64,000 nucleotides of DNA, taken from NCBI RefSeq assembly GCF_002879865.1, contig NZ_PNXY01000022.1, positions 1 to 64,000 on the forward strand, in the 5' to 3' direction. Both the position numbers and the translations under genes were made by a program. A model generated the notes under the pieces. It was not told the origin of the DNA, did not search any database, and was given only the letters and a program-made list of their open reading frames with translations. This document shows, one piece after another, positions 1 through 8,152 of the stretch. Each line of letters starts with the position of its first letter. Positions within the stretch are counted from its first letter, which is position 1. The DNA is from Paraburkholderia rhynchosiae. Its GTDB lineage: Bacteria > Pseudomonadota > Gammaproteobacteria > Burkholderiales > Burkholderiaceae.

Positions 1-40
1 TGAGTGCCCAAAGTTCGTCGTCGAGTATGGGTTTAGCCAT
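1..40 (-). CDS. IS5-family transposase, N-terminal 13 codons only (runs off left edge)
   Basis: Reading leftward from an ATG at 40-38 gives MAKPILDDELWAL before the window ends. This opening is characteristic of the short IS5-family transposases common in Burkholderia, where it continues into an I-E-P-L-L-P stretch. An AAAAGGA tract lies immediately upstream on the minus strand, closer than an ideal Shine-Dalgarno. The terminal inverted repeat of the element should lie between about 41 and 130, but I could not define it from one end. The adjacent permease gene ends at 131 and looks complete, so the element probably sits just downstream of it. The identification rests on 13 residues only. Confidence 0.6.
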   Translation of the reverse strand, partial: MAKPILDDELWAL

Positions 41-130
41 GTCCTTTTCGTCGTCGAAACAATGAAAAGGTTAACAGGATTCATCGAGAGTAAACAGCCC
101 CTTTCTTTATTTTGTTAAGAGTTCTTAGGC

Positions 131-994
131 TTAAACCACGGCCGGTCGCCATTTCAACAACCGCTGCTCGACGGCGGTCAGCAGATAGTCTGCTGCGAGA
201 GCAACCACGGCCAACACGATCATCGCGGCGAACACGCCGCTTGCGTTGAACGCACCTTGTGCGGTTGAAATCAGCAAGCCGATACCTTGCTTCGAGCCCA
301 GGAATTCGCCGACCACGGCACCGACCAGCGCGAAGCCGAAGCTCACATGCAAGCTTGCGAGAATCCAGCTCAGTGCGGACGGAATCACCACCGACGTCGT
401 CACCTGACGACGCGACGCTCCGAGAATCTGTGCATTCGCGATCATGTAGCGATCGGCTTCACGCACGCCCTGAAACGCATTGGCGAACACGACGAAGAAC
501 ACCATCACAACCGCAAGCGCCACCTTCGACGCCATACCGAGGCCCAGCGCAATCACGAACACCGAGCCCAGCACCACACGCGGAATCGAGTTGGCGATCT
601 TGATGTAGAGGCTGAAAACGTCCGACAGCAGCTTGTTGCGGCCGAGCAGGATGCCGCAGAACACACCCGCGACCGAACCGATAAGGAAACCCAGCCCGGT
701 TTCTTCCAGCGTGACCCACACCTGCGTGAGAAGCGGGCCTTGCGATGTGCCGTTCACGAACCAGTCGACGATCTGATCGAAAATCGCGGTTGGCATCGAG
801 AAGAAGAACGGGTCGATCCACTTCAGGCGCGCGGACAGTTCCCAGCCGCCGAGCACGATCACCAGCACGGCGATACGCAGCGCAATCACCAGCGCCTGAC
901 GCTGCCGTATACGTTTTTGCGCGACCCGTTCGACTTGCGCGAGCGAAGCGGCGTCGAGGCCCGAGGGCATCATCTGTTGAGGGGTAGTAGACAT
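131..994 (-). CDS. ABC transporter permease (SsuC/TauC type)
   Basis: A 287-residue inner-membrane permease of the nitrate/sulfonate/taurine class. After a short cytoplasmic N-terminus there are about six hydrophobic segments starting near residue 37. The coupling loop that contacts the ATPase is visible as an EAA-like motif (ANAQILGASRRQ) at roughly residue 190. Its length is normal for the family. It is the last gene of a leftward operon with the ATPase (15-bp gap) and the binding protein. The C-terminus looks natural, so the nearby IS element has not obviously truncated it. The substrate cannot be read from the sequence; aliphatic sulfonates, taurine or another small organic anion are the usual possibilities. 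Confidence 0.88.
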   Translation of the reverse strand: MSTTPQQMMPSGLDAASLAQVERVAQKRIRQRQALVIALRIAVLVIVLGGWELSARLKWIDPFFFSMPTAIFDQIVDWFVNGTSQGPLLTQVWVTLEETGLGFLIGSVAGVFCGILLGRNKLLSDVFSLYIKIANSIPRVVLGSVFVIALGLGMASKVALAVVMVFFVVFANAFQGVREADRYMIANAQILGASRRQVTTSVVIPSALSWILASLHVSFGFALVGAVVGEFLGSKQGIGLLISTAQGAFNASGVFAAMIVLAVVALAADYLLTAVEQRLLKWRPAVV

Positions 995-1009
995 ATTGCC
1001 GTTCCTTGA

Positions 1010-1804
1010 TTAACCGATCTGCACTTCTTCGCGCAGGTCGTGCCAGATGTCGCGCGAAATTTCGATGAAACGCGGGTCATAGCGAACTTCCGACGTGACG
1101 CGCGGACGCGGCAGATCGATTTCGTAGACCTTCTTCAGTGTTGCGGGGCGCGCGGTCAGAACGAACACGCGGTCGGCGAGTGCAATCGCTTCCTCGAGAT
1201 CGTGCGTGACGAACACCACCGAGCCGGCGCCGCCCCACAATTGCAGCAGCTCGTCCTGCATCAACGTGCGCGTTTGCATGTCGAGTGCGGAGAAGGGCTC
1301 GTCCATCAACAGGATTTCCGGCCGGTTGATGAAGGTCTGCGCGAGCGCCACGCGTTTGCGCATGCCGCCGGACAGTTGATGCGGATAGTGCTTGCCGAAC
1401 TTGTCGAGACCCACGCGGCGCAACCATTCGTTGGCTTCGTCGTACGCAGCCGATTTCGAGCGCCCGCGATACAGCGGGCCTGCCGCCACGTTGTCGATCA
1501 CCGAGCGCCACGGGAACACGGCGTCCGCCTGGAACACGAAGCCGATGCGCGGATCGATGCCGTCCACGGGCGCGCCCATCACGCGCACCTCGCCGGTAGT
1601 GGGCGTCAGCAAACCTGTAATCATGCTGAGCGTGGTGGACTTGCCGCAACCCGTGGGACCGACGATCGCGACGAACTCGCCGCGCGCCACCGACATGCTG
1701 AAGTCGCGCAACGCAACGGTTGCCTTGCCGTCCGGAGAAATGAAACGGCAAGACACGTTGCGCATTTCGATAGCAGGCGTATCGCGTGACATGGGTTGGT
1801 TCAT
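1010..1804 (-). CDS. ABC transporter ATP-binding protein (SsuB/TauB type)
   Basis: A 264-residue cytoplasmic ATPase that powers import through the neighbouring permease. It shows Walker A GPTGCGKSTT near residue 50, the Q-loop FQAD, the ABC signature LSGGMRKRVALAQ near residue 145, Walker B ILLMDEPFSALD, and the switch histidine in VTHDLEEA. The order and spacing are those of the nitrate/sulfonate/taurine importer class. It lies between the binding protein (39-bp gap) and the permease, in one leftward operon. The N-terminal extension before the first beta strand is short and ordinary. All catalytic motifs appear intact. Confidence 0.92.
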   Translation of the reverse strand: MNQPMSRDTPAIEMRNVSCRFISPDGKATVALRDFSMSVARGEFVAIVGPTGCGKSTTLSMITGLLTPTTGEVRVMGAPVDGIDPRIGFVFQADAVFPWRSVIDNVAAGPLYRGRSKSAAYDEANEWLRRVGLDKFGKHYPHQLSGGMRKRVALAQTFINRPEILLMDEPFSALDMQTRTLMQDELLQLWGGAGSVVFVTHDLEEAIALADRVFVLTARPATLKKVYEIDLPRPRVTSEVRYDPRFIEISRDIWHDLREEVQIG

Positions 1805-1843
1805 CGGCTGGTGCCTCGCAGTTCTCGTGATGGTGAAATGACG

Positions 1844-2863
1844 TTACTTCGCCGCGGTCTTGACCGGCGCCGCCACGAAGTCATTCGTGTAGGTCTTGGC
1901 GAGATCGATGTGCTTGCCCTTGACCGAAGGATTGAATGCCGAGAGCACCTTCAACACGGTTTCGGGGCCGTCGGCGGGCATCTTGCCGTCCTTCGTGAAC
2001 ATCGGCAGCGAAGCCTTCAACGCGCCGACGTACAGGTCCTTGTTGTTGCCGTAGTAGTCCTTCGGCATCTTTGCGGCGATTTCTTCAGCGCTATGCGTGG
2101 CGATGAAGTTCAGCGTCTTTGCGAAGGCGTGCGAGAGCTTGGTGGCGTCGCTCTTGTGCGACTCGGCCCACGCGCGTTGCACGTAGAAGCTCGAAGCCGG
2201 ATAGGTGCCGCCGAGCGCGGCGCGCGTGCCTTCCAGTGTGCGCATGTCGACCAGTACCTTTGCGTCGCCGGTCTTCAGCAGTTGGGAGACGGTCGGCTCG
2301 GTCGTCATGCCGGCGTCGATACGGCTTTGCTTGATGGCCGCGATAAAGCTGTTGTCCGCGCCGACCGGCAGCAGCGTGTATTGCGTCGACGGCACGCCCG
2401 CGCGTTGCGCGAGGTATTGCGTGAGGAAGCTGGTCGACGAGCCGAGGCCGGTCACGCCGAGCGTCTTGCCCTTCGCGTCGGCCATGCTCTTGAACGTGTC
2501 CGCTGCTTTCGTGGCGACCATCTCCACTTCGCCCGGCACCTGACCGAAGATCACGAGCGCCTGCACTTCCTTGCCCTTGCTTTGCAGGTCGATGGTGTGA
2601 TCGTAGAAGCCCACGACACCTTGCACCGCGCCCGCAAGCAGTTCGTTTTCCGCGTCGACGCCGGCCGGTTGCGAAAGGATCTCGACGTCGAGGCCTTCGT
2701 CCTTGAAGTAGCCGAGCTGTTCGGTGAGCTTGGCCGGCAGATAGATGATCTTGGTGGCGCCGCCGACCATGATCGTGAGTTTTTCGGCGTGAGCGGCGGC
2801 CGAAGCTGCGGCAAGGGCAAACGCAACACCTGACACAGCGGCAATCTGGCGCAAGGTACGCAT
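1844..2863 (-). CDS. ABC transporter substrate-binding protein (NMT1/SsuA-like)
   Basis: A periplasmic solute-binding protein of 339 residues. The ATG at 2863 is preceded by CAGGAGA at good spacing; the frame stays open further upstream but without a better start. Residues 1-23 form a Sec signal peptide ending in AHA. The mature protein begins EKLTIMVGGATK and carries the NMT1/THI5-like fold signature, including YFKDEGLDVE. It is the first gene of the importer operon and is divergent from the two-component system at 3126. That arrangement suggests, but does not prove, that the kinase responds to this transporter's substrate. Ligand unknown. Confidence 0.88.
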   Translation of the reverse strand: MRTLRQIAAVSGVAFALAAASAAAHAEKLTIMVGGATKIIYLPAKLTEQLGYFKDEGLDVEILSQPAGVDAENELLAGAVQGVVGFYDHTIDLQSKGKEVQALVIFGQVPGEVEMVATKAADTFKSMADAKGKTLGVTGLGSSTSFLTQYLAQRAGVPSTQYTLLPVGADNSFIAAIKQSRIDAGMTTEPTVSQLLKTGDAKVLVDMRTLEGTRAALGGTYPASSFYVQRAWAESHKSDATKLSHAFAKTLNFIATHSAEEIAAKMPKDYYGNNKDLYVGALKASLPMFTKDGKMPADGPETVLKVLSAFNPSVKGKHIDLAKTYTNDFVAAPVKTAAK

Positions 2864-3125
2864 GAAGCAGTCTCCTGGGGTTTGTTCGCGCCCAATGCAA
2901 CAGGCGGCGCTTTCTGGGTGAATGACGCCGATTATAGAAATCGCAAACCTTCTGTTAGCTTTCTGGCCTGTTGGCAAATCATGGGTGTTAACCCGGAAAT
3001 TGAGCCGGGCCCTGCACCGAAGGCGGTACGAGAAACATGGGGACGTATGCCGCAAACCGTACGGAATACGCGCAAAGCCTTTCTTTTACGGCACAATCGA
3101 CGGCCTGACTTTCGTCGTTTCCGCC

Positions 3126-3803
3126 ATGAAGCTGCTGCTTATCGAAGACAATCCCACGCTCGCGCACTGGCTCGCGAAGATGCTCGAGCAGGAGGCGTTC
3201 GCGCTCGACGCCGTGCAGGACGGCGACGCAGCGGACCGTTTGCTGCGCACCAATCATTACGATGTGATCCTGCTCGACCTCAATCTGCCGAAGCTGTCGG
3301 GCAAGAACGTTCTGCGCCGCCTGCGTCAGCGAGGCGACGCGACGCCCGTGCTGATCCTGACGGCGAGCGGCTCGATCGACGAGAAAGTGGAATTGCTCGG
3401 CGCCGGCGCGGATGATTACCTGGTTAAGCCATTCGAAGTGCGCGAGCTTGTCGCGCGAATCAAGGTGGCGATCCGTCGTCAGTCACCTTCGAAGGCGAGT
3501 GAAGTGGTCTGCGGCGACCTGACATTCGACATCGACACCCGCCAGTTCACATTGAAGGGCGCGCCGCTGAACGTCACGCCGCGGGAGCGCTCGGTGCTCG
3601 AAACGCTGATCCTGAGGTTAGGCAAAACGGTGACCAAGCCGGCGCTGGTCGACGCCATCTTCACGCTCGCCGATGAACCGAGCGAAGATGCGGTCGAGAT
3701 CTACATCTCGCGTCTGCGCAAGAAACTCGACGGCAGTTCAGCGGCTATTGTCACGCTGCGCGGACTCGGTTATCTGCTGCGCAAGAAAGAAGATGACCAA
3801 TAG
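3126..3803 (+). CDS. OmpR/PhoB-type response regulator (TctD-like)
   Basis: A 225-residue DNA-binding response regulator. Residues 1-115 form the receiver domain, with the acidic pocket in LLIEDN, the phospho-acceptor Asp51 in VILLDLNLP, and the conserved lysine in YLVKPF. Residues about 130-223 form the winged-helix Trans_reg_C domain, ending in ISRLRKKL and LRGLGYLL. I chose the ATG at 3126 because MKLLLIEDN is the canonical start and the in-frame upstream sequence is not family-like. It overlaps the kinase gene by 11 bp, so the two are translationally coupled. The divergent importer operon is the obvious candidate target. Confidence 0.9.
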   Translation: MKLLLIEDNPTLAHWLAKMLEQEAFALDAVQDGDAADRLLRTNHYDVILLDLNLPKLSGKNVLRRLRQRGDATPVLILTASGSIDEKVELLGAGADDYLVKPFEVRELVARIKVAIRRQSPSKASEVVCGDLTFDIDTRQFTLKGAPLNVTPRERSVLETLILRLGKTVTKPALVDAIFTLADEPSEDAVEIYISRLRKKLDGSSAAIVTLRGLGYLLRKKEDDQ

Positions 3804-5178
3804 TTTGCGGGTCCGTTTGTTGTGGTGGTTGCTGGTGCCGCTCGCACTCTATGTGTTCGTGACCGGCAAGGCCGAATACGACAACGCGCGGCGCACGGCG
3901 GATCTCGTGCAGGACAATCAGCTCATTTCGTCCGCGCGGATGATCGCGGGCGAAGTGGAATGGGTAGACGGTTTCCTGCGCGTGGATGTACCACCTGCCG
4001 CACTCGAAATTTTCGCGTCGCCCTATCACGATCAGGTGTTCTACAGCGTCAATGTCGACGACCGGCGGCTGCTCGCGGGTACGCCGGATTTCCCGTCGCG
4101 TCCCGTGCAAACGGCCGATACGCCCGATCACTACGACACCGCACTGTACGGCCAGGACGTGCGCGCCGTGGGCCTCGTGCGGCTCATGTACGACAACGGC
4201 GCGACACGCCGCGTGCGGGTGACTGTAGGGAAAACGGTGCGCTCGCGCGACGCCATGGCCGAGCAACTATGGCAACCGCAACTCGTGCGGCAGATCGAAA
4301 TGATCGTGCTTGCCGTCGCGCTCGTGTGCATCGGTCTGACCTTCGAACTGCGTCCGCTGATGAAAGTGAAAGAGGACGTCGCGGATCGCGACCCAATGCA
4401 ACTCGAACCGATTCGAGTCGAACGTCTTCATACGGAATTGCGGCCTATCGTCGAAGCGATCAATCAGTGCATCGCGCGGCTTGGCGTGCAGGTCGCCGCG
4501 CAACGCCGTTTTATCGCCGACGCTGCGCATCAGTTGCGCACGCCGCTCACGTTGCTTGGCACACAATTACAGTTCGCACGCCAGCAGGACGGCCTCAATC
4601 CGGCGCTCGACGAAGCGCTTGCCGCCATGCATCGCAGCAACCGGTCGATGGTGGGGCTCACGAACAAGCTACTCCTGCTCGCTCAGGCGGAGGCCGCGGA
4701 TAACAGACAGGTCGTCGTCGAAACGGTGGATCTCGTGTCGTTGGCGATGGAAGTGGTGGAAGACCTGGCGTTGCTCGCACAGGGGCGCGAAATCGATCTT
4801 GGTGCCGATTTGTGCGGCATTGCGCCAGTGGCGGGGCACCGCGGCCTGCTCCAGGCGTTGATCGCGAACCTCGCAGAGAACGCAATCCGCTATACCGGCA
4901 GTGGCGGGCACGTTACGGTAACTGTGAGCGCCGATGCGAATACCGTCACCGTGAGCGTGCTCGACGACGGACCAGGTATTCCAGCCGAGTCTCGCAGCCG
5001 CATATTCGAGCCGTTCTTTCGCGCGTCGACGGATACGGAGGGCACTGGTCTTGGACTTGCCATCGTGCGCGAAATCGCGGATGCGCATCAGGGTGAGATC
5101 ACGCTCGAACCGGGCGACGGCGGCAAGGGCGTGCATATCAGCGTGTCTTTTCCGCGCGCCGCGCCCGGCGGCGTTTAA
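3793..5178 (+). CDS. Sensor histidine kinase (TctE-like)
   Basis: A 461-residue membrane sensor kinase. An N-terminal membrane segment (about residues 8-27) and a second near residue 170 flank a periplasmic domain of the type seen in TctE kinases. The cytoplasmic part has the H-box RRFIADAAHQLRTPL with the phospho-accepting His near residue 246, the N-box NLAENAIRY, the G1 box DDGPGIP and the G2 box GTGLGLAIV. The start ATG lies inside the end of the response-regulator gene. Its stop falls 3 bp from the stop of the convergent alcohol dehydrogenase gene. By family it would phosphorylate the upstream regulator in response to an external small molecule, perhaps a carboxylate or sulfonate. Confidence 0.9.
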   Translation: MTNSLRVRLLWWLLVPLALYVFVTGKAEYDNARRTADLVQDNQLISSARMIAGEVEWVDGFLRVDVPPAALEIFASPYHDQVFYSVNVDDRRLLAGTPDFPSRPVQTADTPDHYDTALYGQDVRAVGLVRLMYDNGATRRVRVTVGKTVRSRDAMAEQLWQPQLVRQIEMIVLAVALVCIGLTFELRPLMKVKEDVADRDPMQLEPIRVERLHTELRPIVEAINQCIARLGVQVAAQRRFIADAAHQLRTPLTLLGTQLQFARQQDGLNPALDEALAAMHRSNRSMVGLTNKLLLLAQAEAADNRQVVVETVDLVSLAMEVVEDLALLAQGREIDLGADLCGIAPVAGHRGLLQALIANLAENAIRYTGSGGHVTVTVSADANTVTVSVLDDGPGIPAESRSRIFEPFFRASTDTEGTGLGLAIVREIADAHQGEITLEPGDGGKGVHISVSFPRAAPGGV

Positions 5179-5181
5179 GAC

Positions 5182-6345
5182 TTAAAACGCAGCGTTATAA
5201 ATCGCCAGCGCATCGGCCTCGCTGACTGGCCGGGGATTATTCACGAGCAGGCGCGTTTGCAACATCGCATCTCTCGCCATCCGTTCAAGCCCCTCTCGCT
5301 CGATGCCGACATCGCGCAATCGCGCCGGAATTGCTGTAGCGGCAATCATCTGTTCCAGACTTTCGATTAACGCGAGGGTTCTGTTTTCAGCGCTGCCCGT
5401 CACGCCCGGCACGACGACATCGGCCAGTTCCGCATAGAGATGTGCCGCCGGGTCAGCGTTGAAACGCAATACATGCGGTAGCACGAGTGCATTAGAAAGC
5501 CCGTGTGGCACGTGATAAATGCCGCCGATCGGATATGCAAGCGCATGCACTGCAGCCACCGGGGAGTTGGCAAAGGCCTGTCCTGCGAATGTTGCACCAA
5601 GCAGCATCGCTTCACGTGCCTCACGATTGCCGCCGTCTTCGCAGGCGCGCAGCAAGTTGCGCGACAGCAGTTCAAGCGCTTTTATCGCGAGCATGTCGGA
5701 CACGGGGTTTTTCAAATGCGCGGACGTATAGGCCTCGATGGCGTGAACCATCGCGTCGATGCCCGTTGCCGCCGTGGCTGCAACGGGAAGCCCAAGCGTG
5801 AGTTCGGCGTCGAGAATCGCGACGTCGGCGATCAATTGCGGCGCGACCACGCCCATTTTCTTCGCCTCGCCGACTGTCACGATGGACACAGCCGTGACTT
5901 CCGAGCCGGTTCCCGCCGTGGTCGGCATCTGCACGAGAGGCAAGCGCGAGACGTTCACCTTGTTCACGCCGTACATCTCGCTGAGTTCCTGCTGTTCCTG
6001 CGGAGCGAGAATCGCGATCAGCTTGGCCACATCCATCGACGAGCCGCCGCCTAGCCCCAACACGATTTCGGCACCGGCAATCCGCGCGCGAATGGTCGCA
6101 TCCAGCACGACGTGTTCGGGCGGATCGGCGATCACGTCGTCGATCACGGTGGCATCCCAACCATGCGCCGCAAGATCGGCGAGCGCGGGAGCGAGCAGTC
6201 CGCTCTTGTGAAGGAAGCTGTCCGTCACGACACACAAGCGCTCGAGCGATTGATATTGCGCGCGCAACAAAGCGCCGAGACGGCGCGCCGCGCCGAATTC
6301 GACCACCAGTGTCGGCACCGTTTGAAAGCGGAATGCGTTCATCAT
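5182..6345 (-). CDS. Iron-containing alcohol dehydrogenase
   Basis: A 387-residue NAD(P)-dependent dehydrogenase of the Fe-ADH (group III) family. It shows the nucleotide-binding GLGGGSSMDVAK motif at about residues 96-107, TTAGTGSE, and the metal ligands: an Asp in ILDAELT and His residues in DAMVHAIEAY, AVHALAYPIGG and IYHVPHGLSNA. The ATG at 6345 overlaps the TGA of the upstream monooxygenase gene in an ATGA arrangement, so the pair is translationally coupled. A second Met follows immediately and could also be used. The substrate is not evident. Members of this family act on short-chain diols, lactaldehyde, hydroxybutyrate or maleylacetate. Confidence 0.88.
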   Translation of the reverse strand: MMNAFRFQTVPTLVVEFGAARRLGALLRAQYQSLERLCVVTDSFLHKSGLLAPALADLAAHGWDATVIDDVIADPPEHVVLDATIRARIAGAEIVLGLGGGSSMDVAKLIAILAPQEQQELSEMYGVNKVNVSRLPLVQMPTTAGTGSEVTAVSIVTVGEAKKMGVVAPQLIADVAILDAELTLGLPVAATAATGIDAMVHAIEAYTSAHLKNPVSDMLAIKALELLSRNLLRACEDGGNREAREAMLLGATFAGQAFANSPVAAVHALAYPIGGIYHVPHGLSNALVLPHVLRFNADPAAHLYAELADVVVPGVTGSAENRTLALIESLEQMIAATAIPARLRDVGIEREGLERMARDAMLQTRLLVNNPRPVSEADALAIYNAAF

Positions 6346-6650
6346 GCCGCGTCTCCCGACACCATATGACTCGACACTTCGCGCCGCTCGAGCAGTGGAA
6401 TGATCGTGCCGAAGCCAAGACGCTGAAAATGTTCCGTATCGCGATGCTCGGCGAGACCGCCAGCATCGCTGTACTGCTCGAGGATCACGAAGTGGTCAGG
6501 CTCAAGCGGCGAGCGGAAAAATTCGTAATAGAGGTTCTTGGGCTCCGCGCGAGTTGCCGCGGCGAGTTCCGTGAGAGGCTTGACGAGCGCATCGCCGTTG
6601 CCGCGCGTGGCGTAATAATGCGCGATCACCTGCAGGTAGGCATTAGCCAT
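6342..6650 (-). CDS. Small antibiotic-biosynthesis-type monooxygenase (ABM/YgiN-like)
   Basis: A 102-residue protein of the dimeric alpha-beta-barrel ABM family, which includes quinol monooxygenase YgiN and other cofactor-less oxygenases. Supporting features are the opening YLQVIAHYYA, the LTELAAATRAEP segment, the LYYEFFRSPLEPDHFVILEQY core and the HRDTEHFQRL helix. It is the first gene of a two-gene leftward operon with the iron-type dehydrogenase, overlapping it by 4 bp. The pairing suggests oxidation of a small aromatic, quinone or reactive carbonyl compound, but the substrate is unknown. It lies beside the siderophore locus and is transcribed away from it, with no visible functional link. 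Confidence 0.78.
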   Translation of the reverse strand: MANAYLQVIAHYYATRGNGDALVKPLTELAAATRAEPKNLYYEFFRSPLEPDHFVILEQYSDAGGLAEHRDTEHFQRLGFGTIIPLLERREVSSHMVSGDAA

Positions 6651-7042
6651 CAGTTACTCCAGCAAGACAGTAGTCGAGGTTTTAGAGCGGAAAGCTGATT
6701 GCGCTATTCGCTGCCGCATTGCGCATGCAGTGTGTCCATGCAGCAAAGGCGCGGCGCAGGACATCAGTTTTACCAGATTTGGGCCGGTTTGCTCATTGCA
6801 TCAATTACCTAGGTTGTCGGCGCGCAGCCCGTGCGAATAATATGGATTACTAATGTTGTCGCATGAAACTGACGCGGCCATGGAAATCGATCCACCGCCG
6901 ATCTTCTACGCGCTCCCCGGATATGCGCCGCGAATTTATCCGACAAAACTATCGGACGCGTAGGGTCATTCCAAATGTTGATTGAGAATGATTCGCGTTT
7001 ACGTTAGATTGGCGCCCTGTCTTTTGTGAAACGGAGCGATCC
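6651..7042. other. Intergenic region between divergent monooxygenase and orbS genes
   Basis: A 392-bp gap with no convincing coding sequence. It must hold the leftward promoter for the monooxygenase/dehydrogenase pair and the rightward promoter for orbS. The only clear signal I see is the Fur-box-like sequence at 6978-6998, 45 bp before the orbS start. Confidence 0.6.
6978..6998 (+). promoter_or_regulatory. Probable Fur box upstream of orbS
   Basis: The sequence TTGATTGAGAATGATTCGCG contains TGAGAAT-G-ATT, a good match to the left half and centre of the Fur 7-1-7 consensus (TGATAAT-G-ATTATCA). The right half is degenerate. It lies 45 bp upstream of the orbS start, where Fur-Fe would block the housekeeping promoter. 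Fur control of the iron-starvation sigma gene is the established arrangement for orbS and pvdS. Confidence 0.6.
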
Positions 7043-7714
7043 ATGGCTCAAGTGCTCGTCCGGCGGGAATCCTCAACAGCAATACCGATGTCGGTTCTCG
7101 GCGCTGGCGGAGTGTGTCCGCCGGCGCCGCGACATGCACGGCGCCGCGCTCGTCCCGCAGATGGCGAAAATGGCGCGCTGCTCGAGGTCCTGATCGCCAA
7201 CCGGCCGATGTTGGTCAATCTTGCGCGCGGTTTTGCCGGCTGTGCGAGCCTCGCCGAAGATGTCGTGCACGATGTGTTCATCAAGCTGGTCGGCTTCCCT
7301 GATCAGGATGCCGTGCGTCAGCCGGTGGCCTATGTCACGCGCATGGTGCGCAACGCGTCCATCGACGCCTTCCGGCGTCAAAGCCTGGAAAACACTTATT
7401 ACGCCGACGAAAATGACGGTCTGCACGTGCCGTCGCCCGAGCCTTCGCCCGAAGCGGCGCTGCTCGTGCGCGACACGCTGCGGCATGTTTATAACGCGCT
7501 CGAACAATTGCCCCCGCGCAGCCGGGCCGCATTCGAGATGGTGCGTCTGCGTGAAGAAACGCTGCAAAGCACGGCACGCGCTCTCGATGTCTCTCAGACG
7601 CTCGTGCACTTCATGGTGCGCGACGCCGAGAAGCATTGCGCGGATTGCTTCGACGCCTGCAACCGCGGCGTCGCGAGGCCGGCATTTTGCAGCGGCCGTG
7701 CGCGTCGCCGCTAA
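7043..7714 (+). CDS. orbS: ECF iron-starvation sigma factor OrbS
   Basis: A 223-residue extracytoplasmic-function sigma factor predicted to drive the siderophore genes. The N-terminus (to about residue 45) is a basic, low-complexity leader. Region 2 is visible around ARGFAGCASLAEDVVHDVFIKL and PVAYVTRMVRNASIDAFRR. Region 4 spans about residues 145-195, with LPPRSRAAFEMVRL and the helix-turn-helix ARALDVSQTLVHFMV. The C-terminus carries a cysteine-rich tail (HCADCFDAC, then a fourth Cys near residue 217) that is not needed for the sigma fold. No anti-sigma gene or FecR/FpvR-like gene is adjacent. A GGAG lies just before the ATG. Three matching promoters downstream support the assignment. Confidence 0.9.
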   Translation: MAQVLVRRESSTAIPMSVLGAGGVCPPAPRHARRRARPADGENGALLEVLIANRPMLVNLARGFAGCASLAEDVVHDVFIKLVGFPDQDAVRQPVAYVTRMVRNASIDAFRRQSLENTYYADENDGLHVPSPEPSPEAALLVRDTLRHVYNALEQLPPRSRAAFEMVRLREETLQSTARALDVSQTLVHFMVRDAEKHCADCFDACNRGVARPAFCSGRARRR

Positions 7715-7732
7715 CGCGCCGCCGGTCGTCGG

Positions 7733-7757
7733 TAAAAAAGCGAGCGCGCCAAACGTC
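7733..7757 (+). promoter_or_regulatory. Predicted OrbS-dependent promoter for the orbH operon
   Basis: A -35-like TAAAAAA at 7733-7739 is followed by a -10-like CGTC at 7754-7757. The offset of 21 bp from the T of the -35 to the C of the -10 is the same as in the PvdS-type arrangement TAAAT-N16-CGT and in the two other promoters of this locus. It lies about 90 bp before the orbH start. Confidence 0.72.
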
Positions 7758-7845
7758 AACTGAATGGAAGCGCTGCGCAGGGGTATGCGGCGCCCGCATT
7801 TTCCGACGACCATCATCGACACAGTCTTCAACCGGGTCTTTCACC

Positions 7846-8100
7846 ATGACGCAAGCACAGCAGACATCCACCGCGGCATCAGGCGACGCGGACGACCTCA
7901 TCTACACCGTCGTGATCAACGACGAAGAGCAGTACTCGATCTGGCCGACGTTCCGCGCGGTGCCGGCGGGCTGGCGCGAAGTGGGCATACGCGGGCTGAA
8001 GGCCGAGTGCCTCGCTCATATCGACGCCGTGTGGACCGACATGCGCCCGGCCAGTTTGCGCCGTCACATGGACGAGGCCGCAAAGGCGCATACCGCCTGA
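7846..8100 (+). CDS. orbH: MbtH-like protein OrbH
   Basis: An 84-residue MbtH-family protein, which binds NRPS adenylation domains and is often needed for their folding or activity. The family signature is present: NDEEQYSIWP, then VPAGWREVG, then a C-terminal SLRRHM. The ATG at 7846 gives a normal family length; the frame is open upstream, but that sequence has no family similarity. It is the first gene of the rightward operon that continues through orbG, orbC, orbD, orbF and orbB, and it is preceded by an OrbS-type promoter. Its expected clients are the adenylation domains of OrbI and OrbJ. Confidence 0.93.
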   Translation: MTQAQQTSTAASGDADDLIYTVVINDEEQYSIWPTFRAVPAGWREVGIRGLKAECLAHIDAVWTDMRPASLRRHMDEAAKAHTA

Positions 8101-8152
8101 CCGGGCGCGCCCGAACCACCTTCGGCGCGCCGCTTCCGCAAAAGGATTCCGT

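Noticed and set aside
3000..3125. An N-terminal extension of the response regulator upstream of 3126
   Set aside because: The extra 68 residues have no receiver-domain similarity, and MKLLLIEDN is the standard start of the family.
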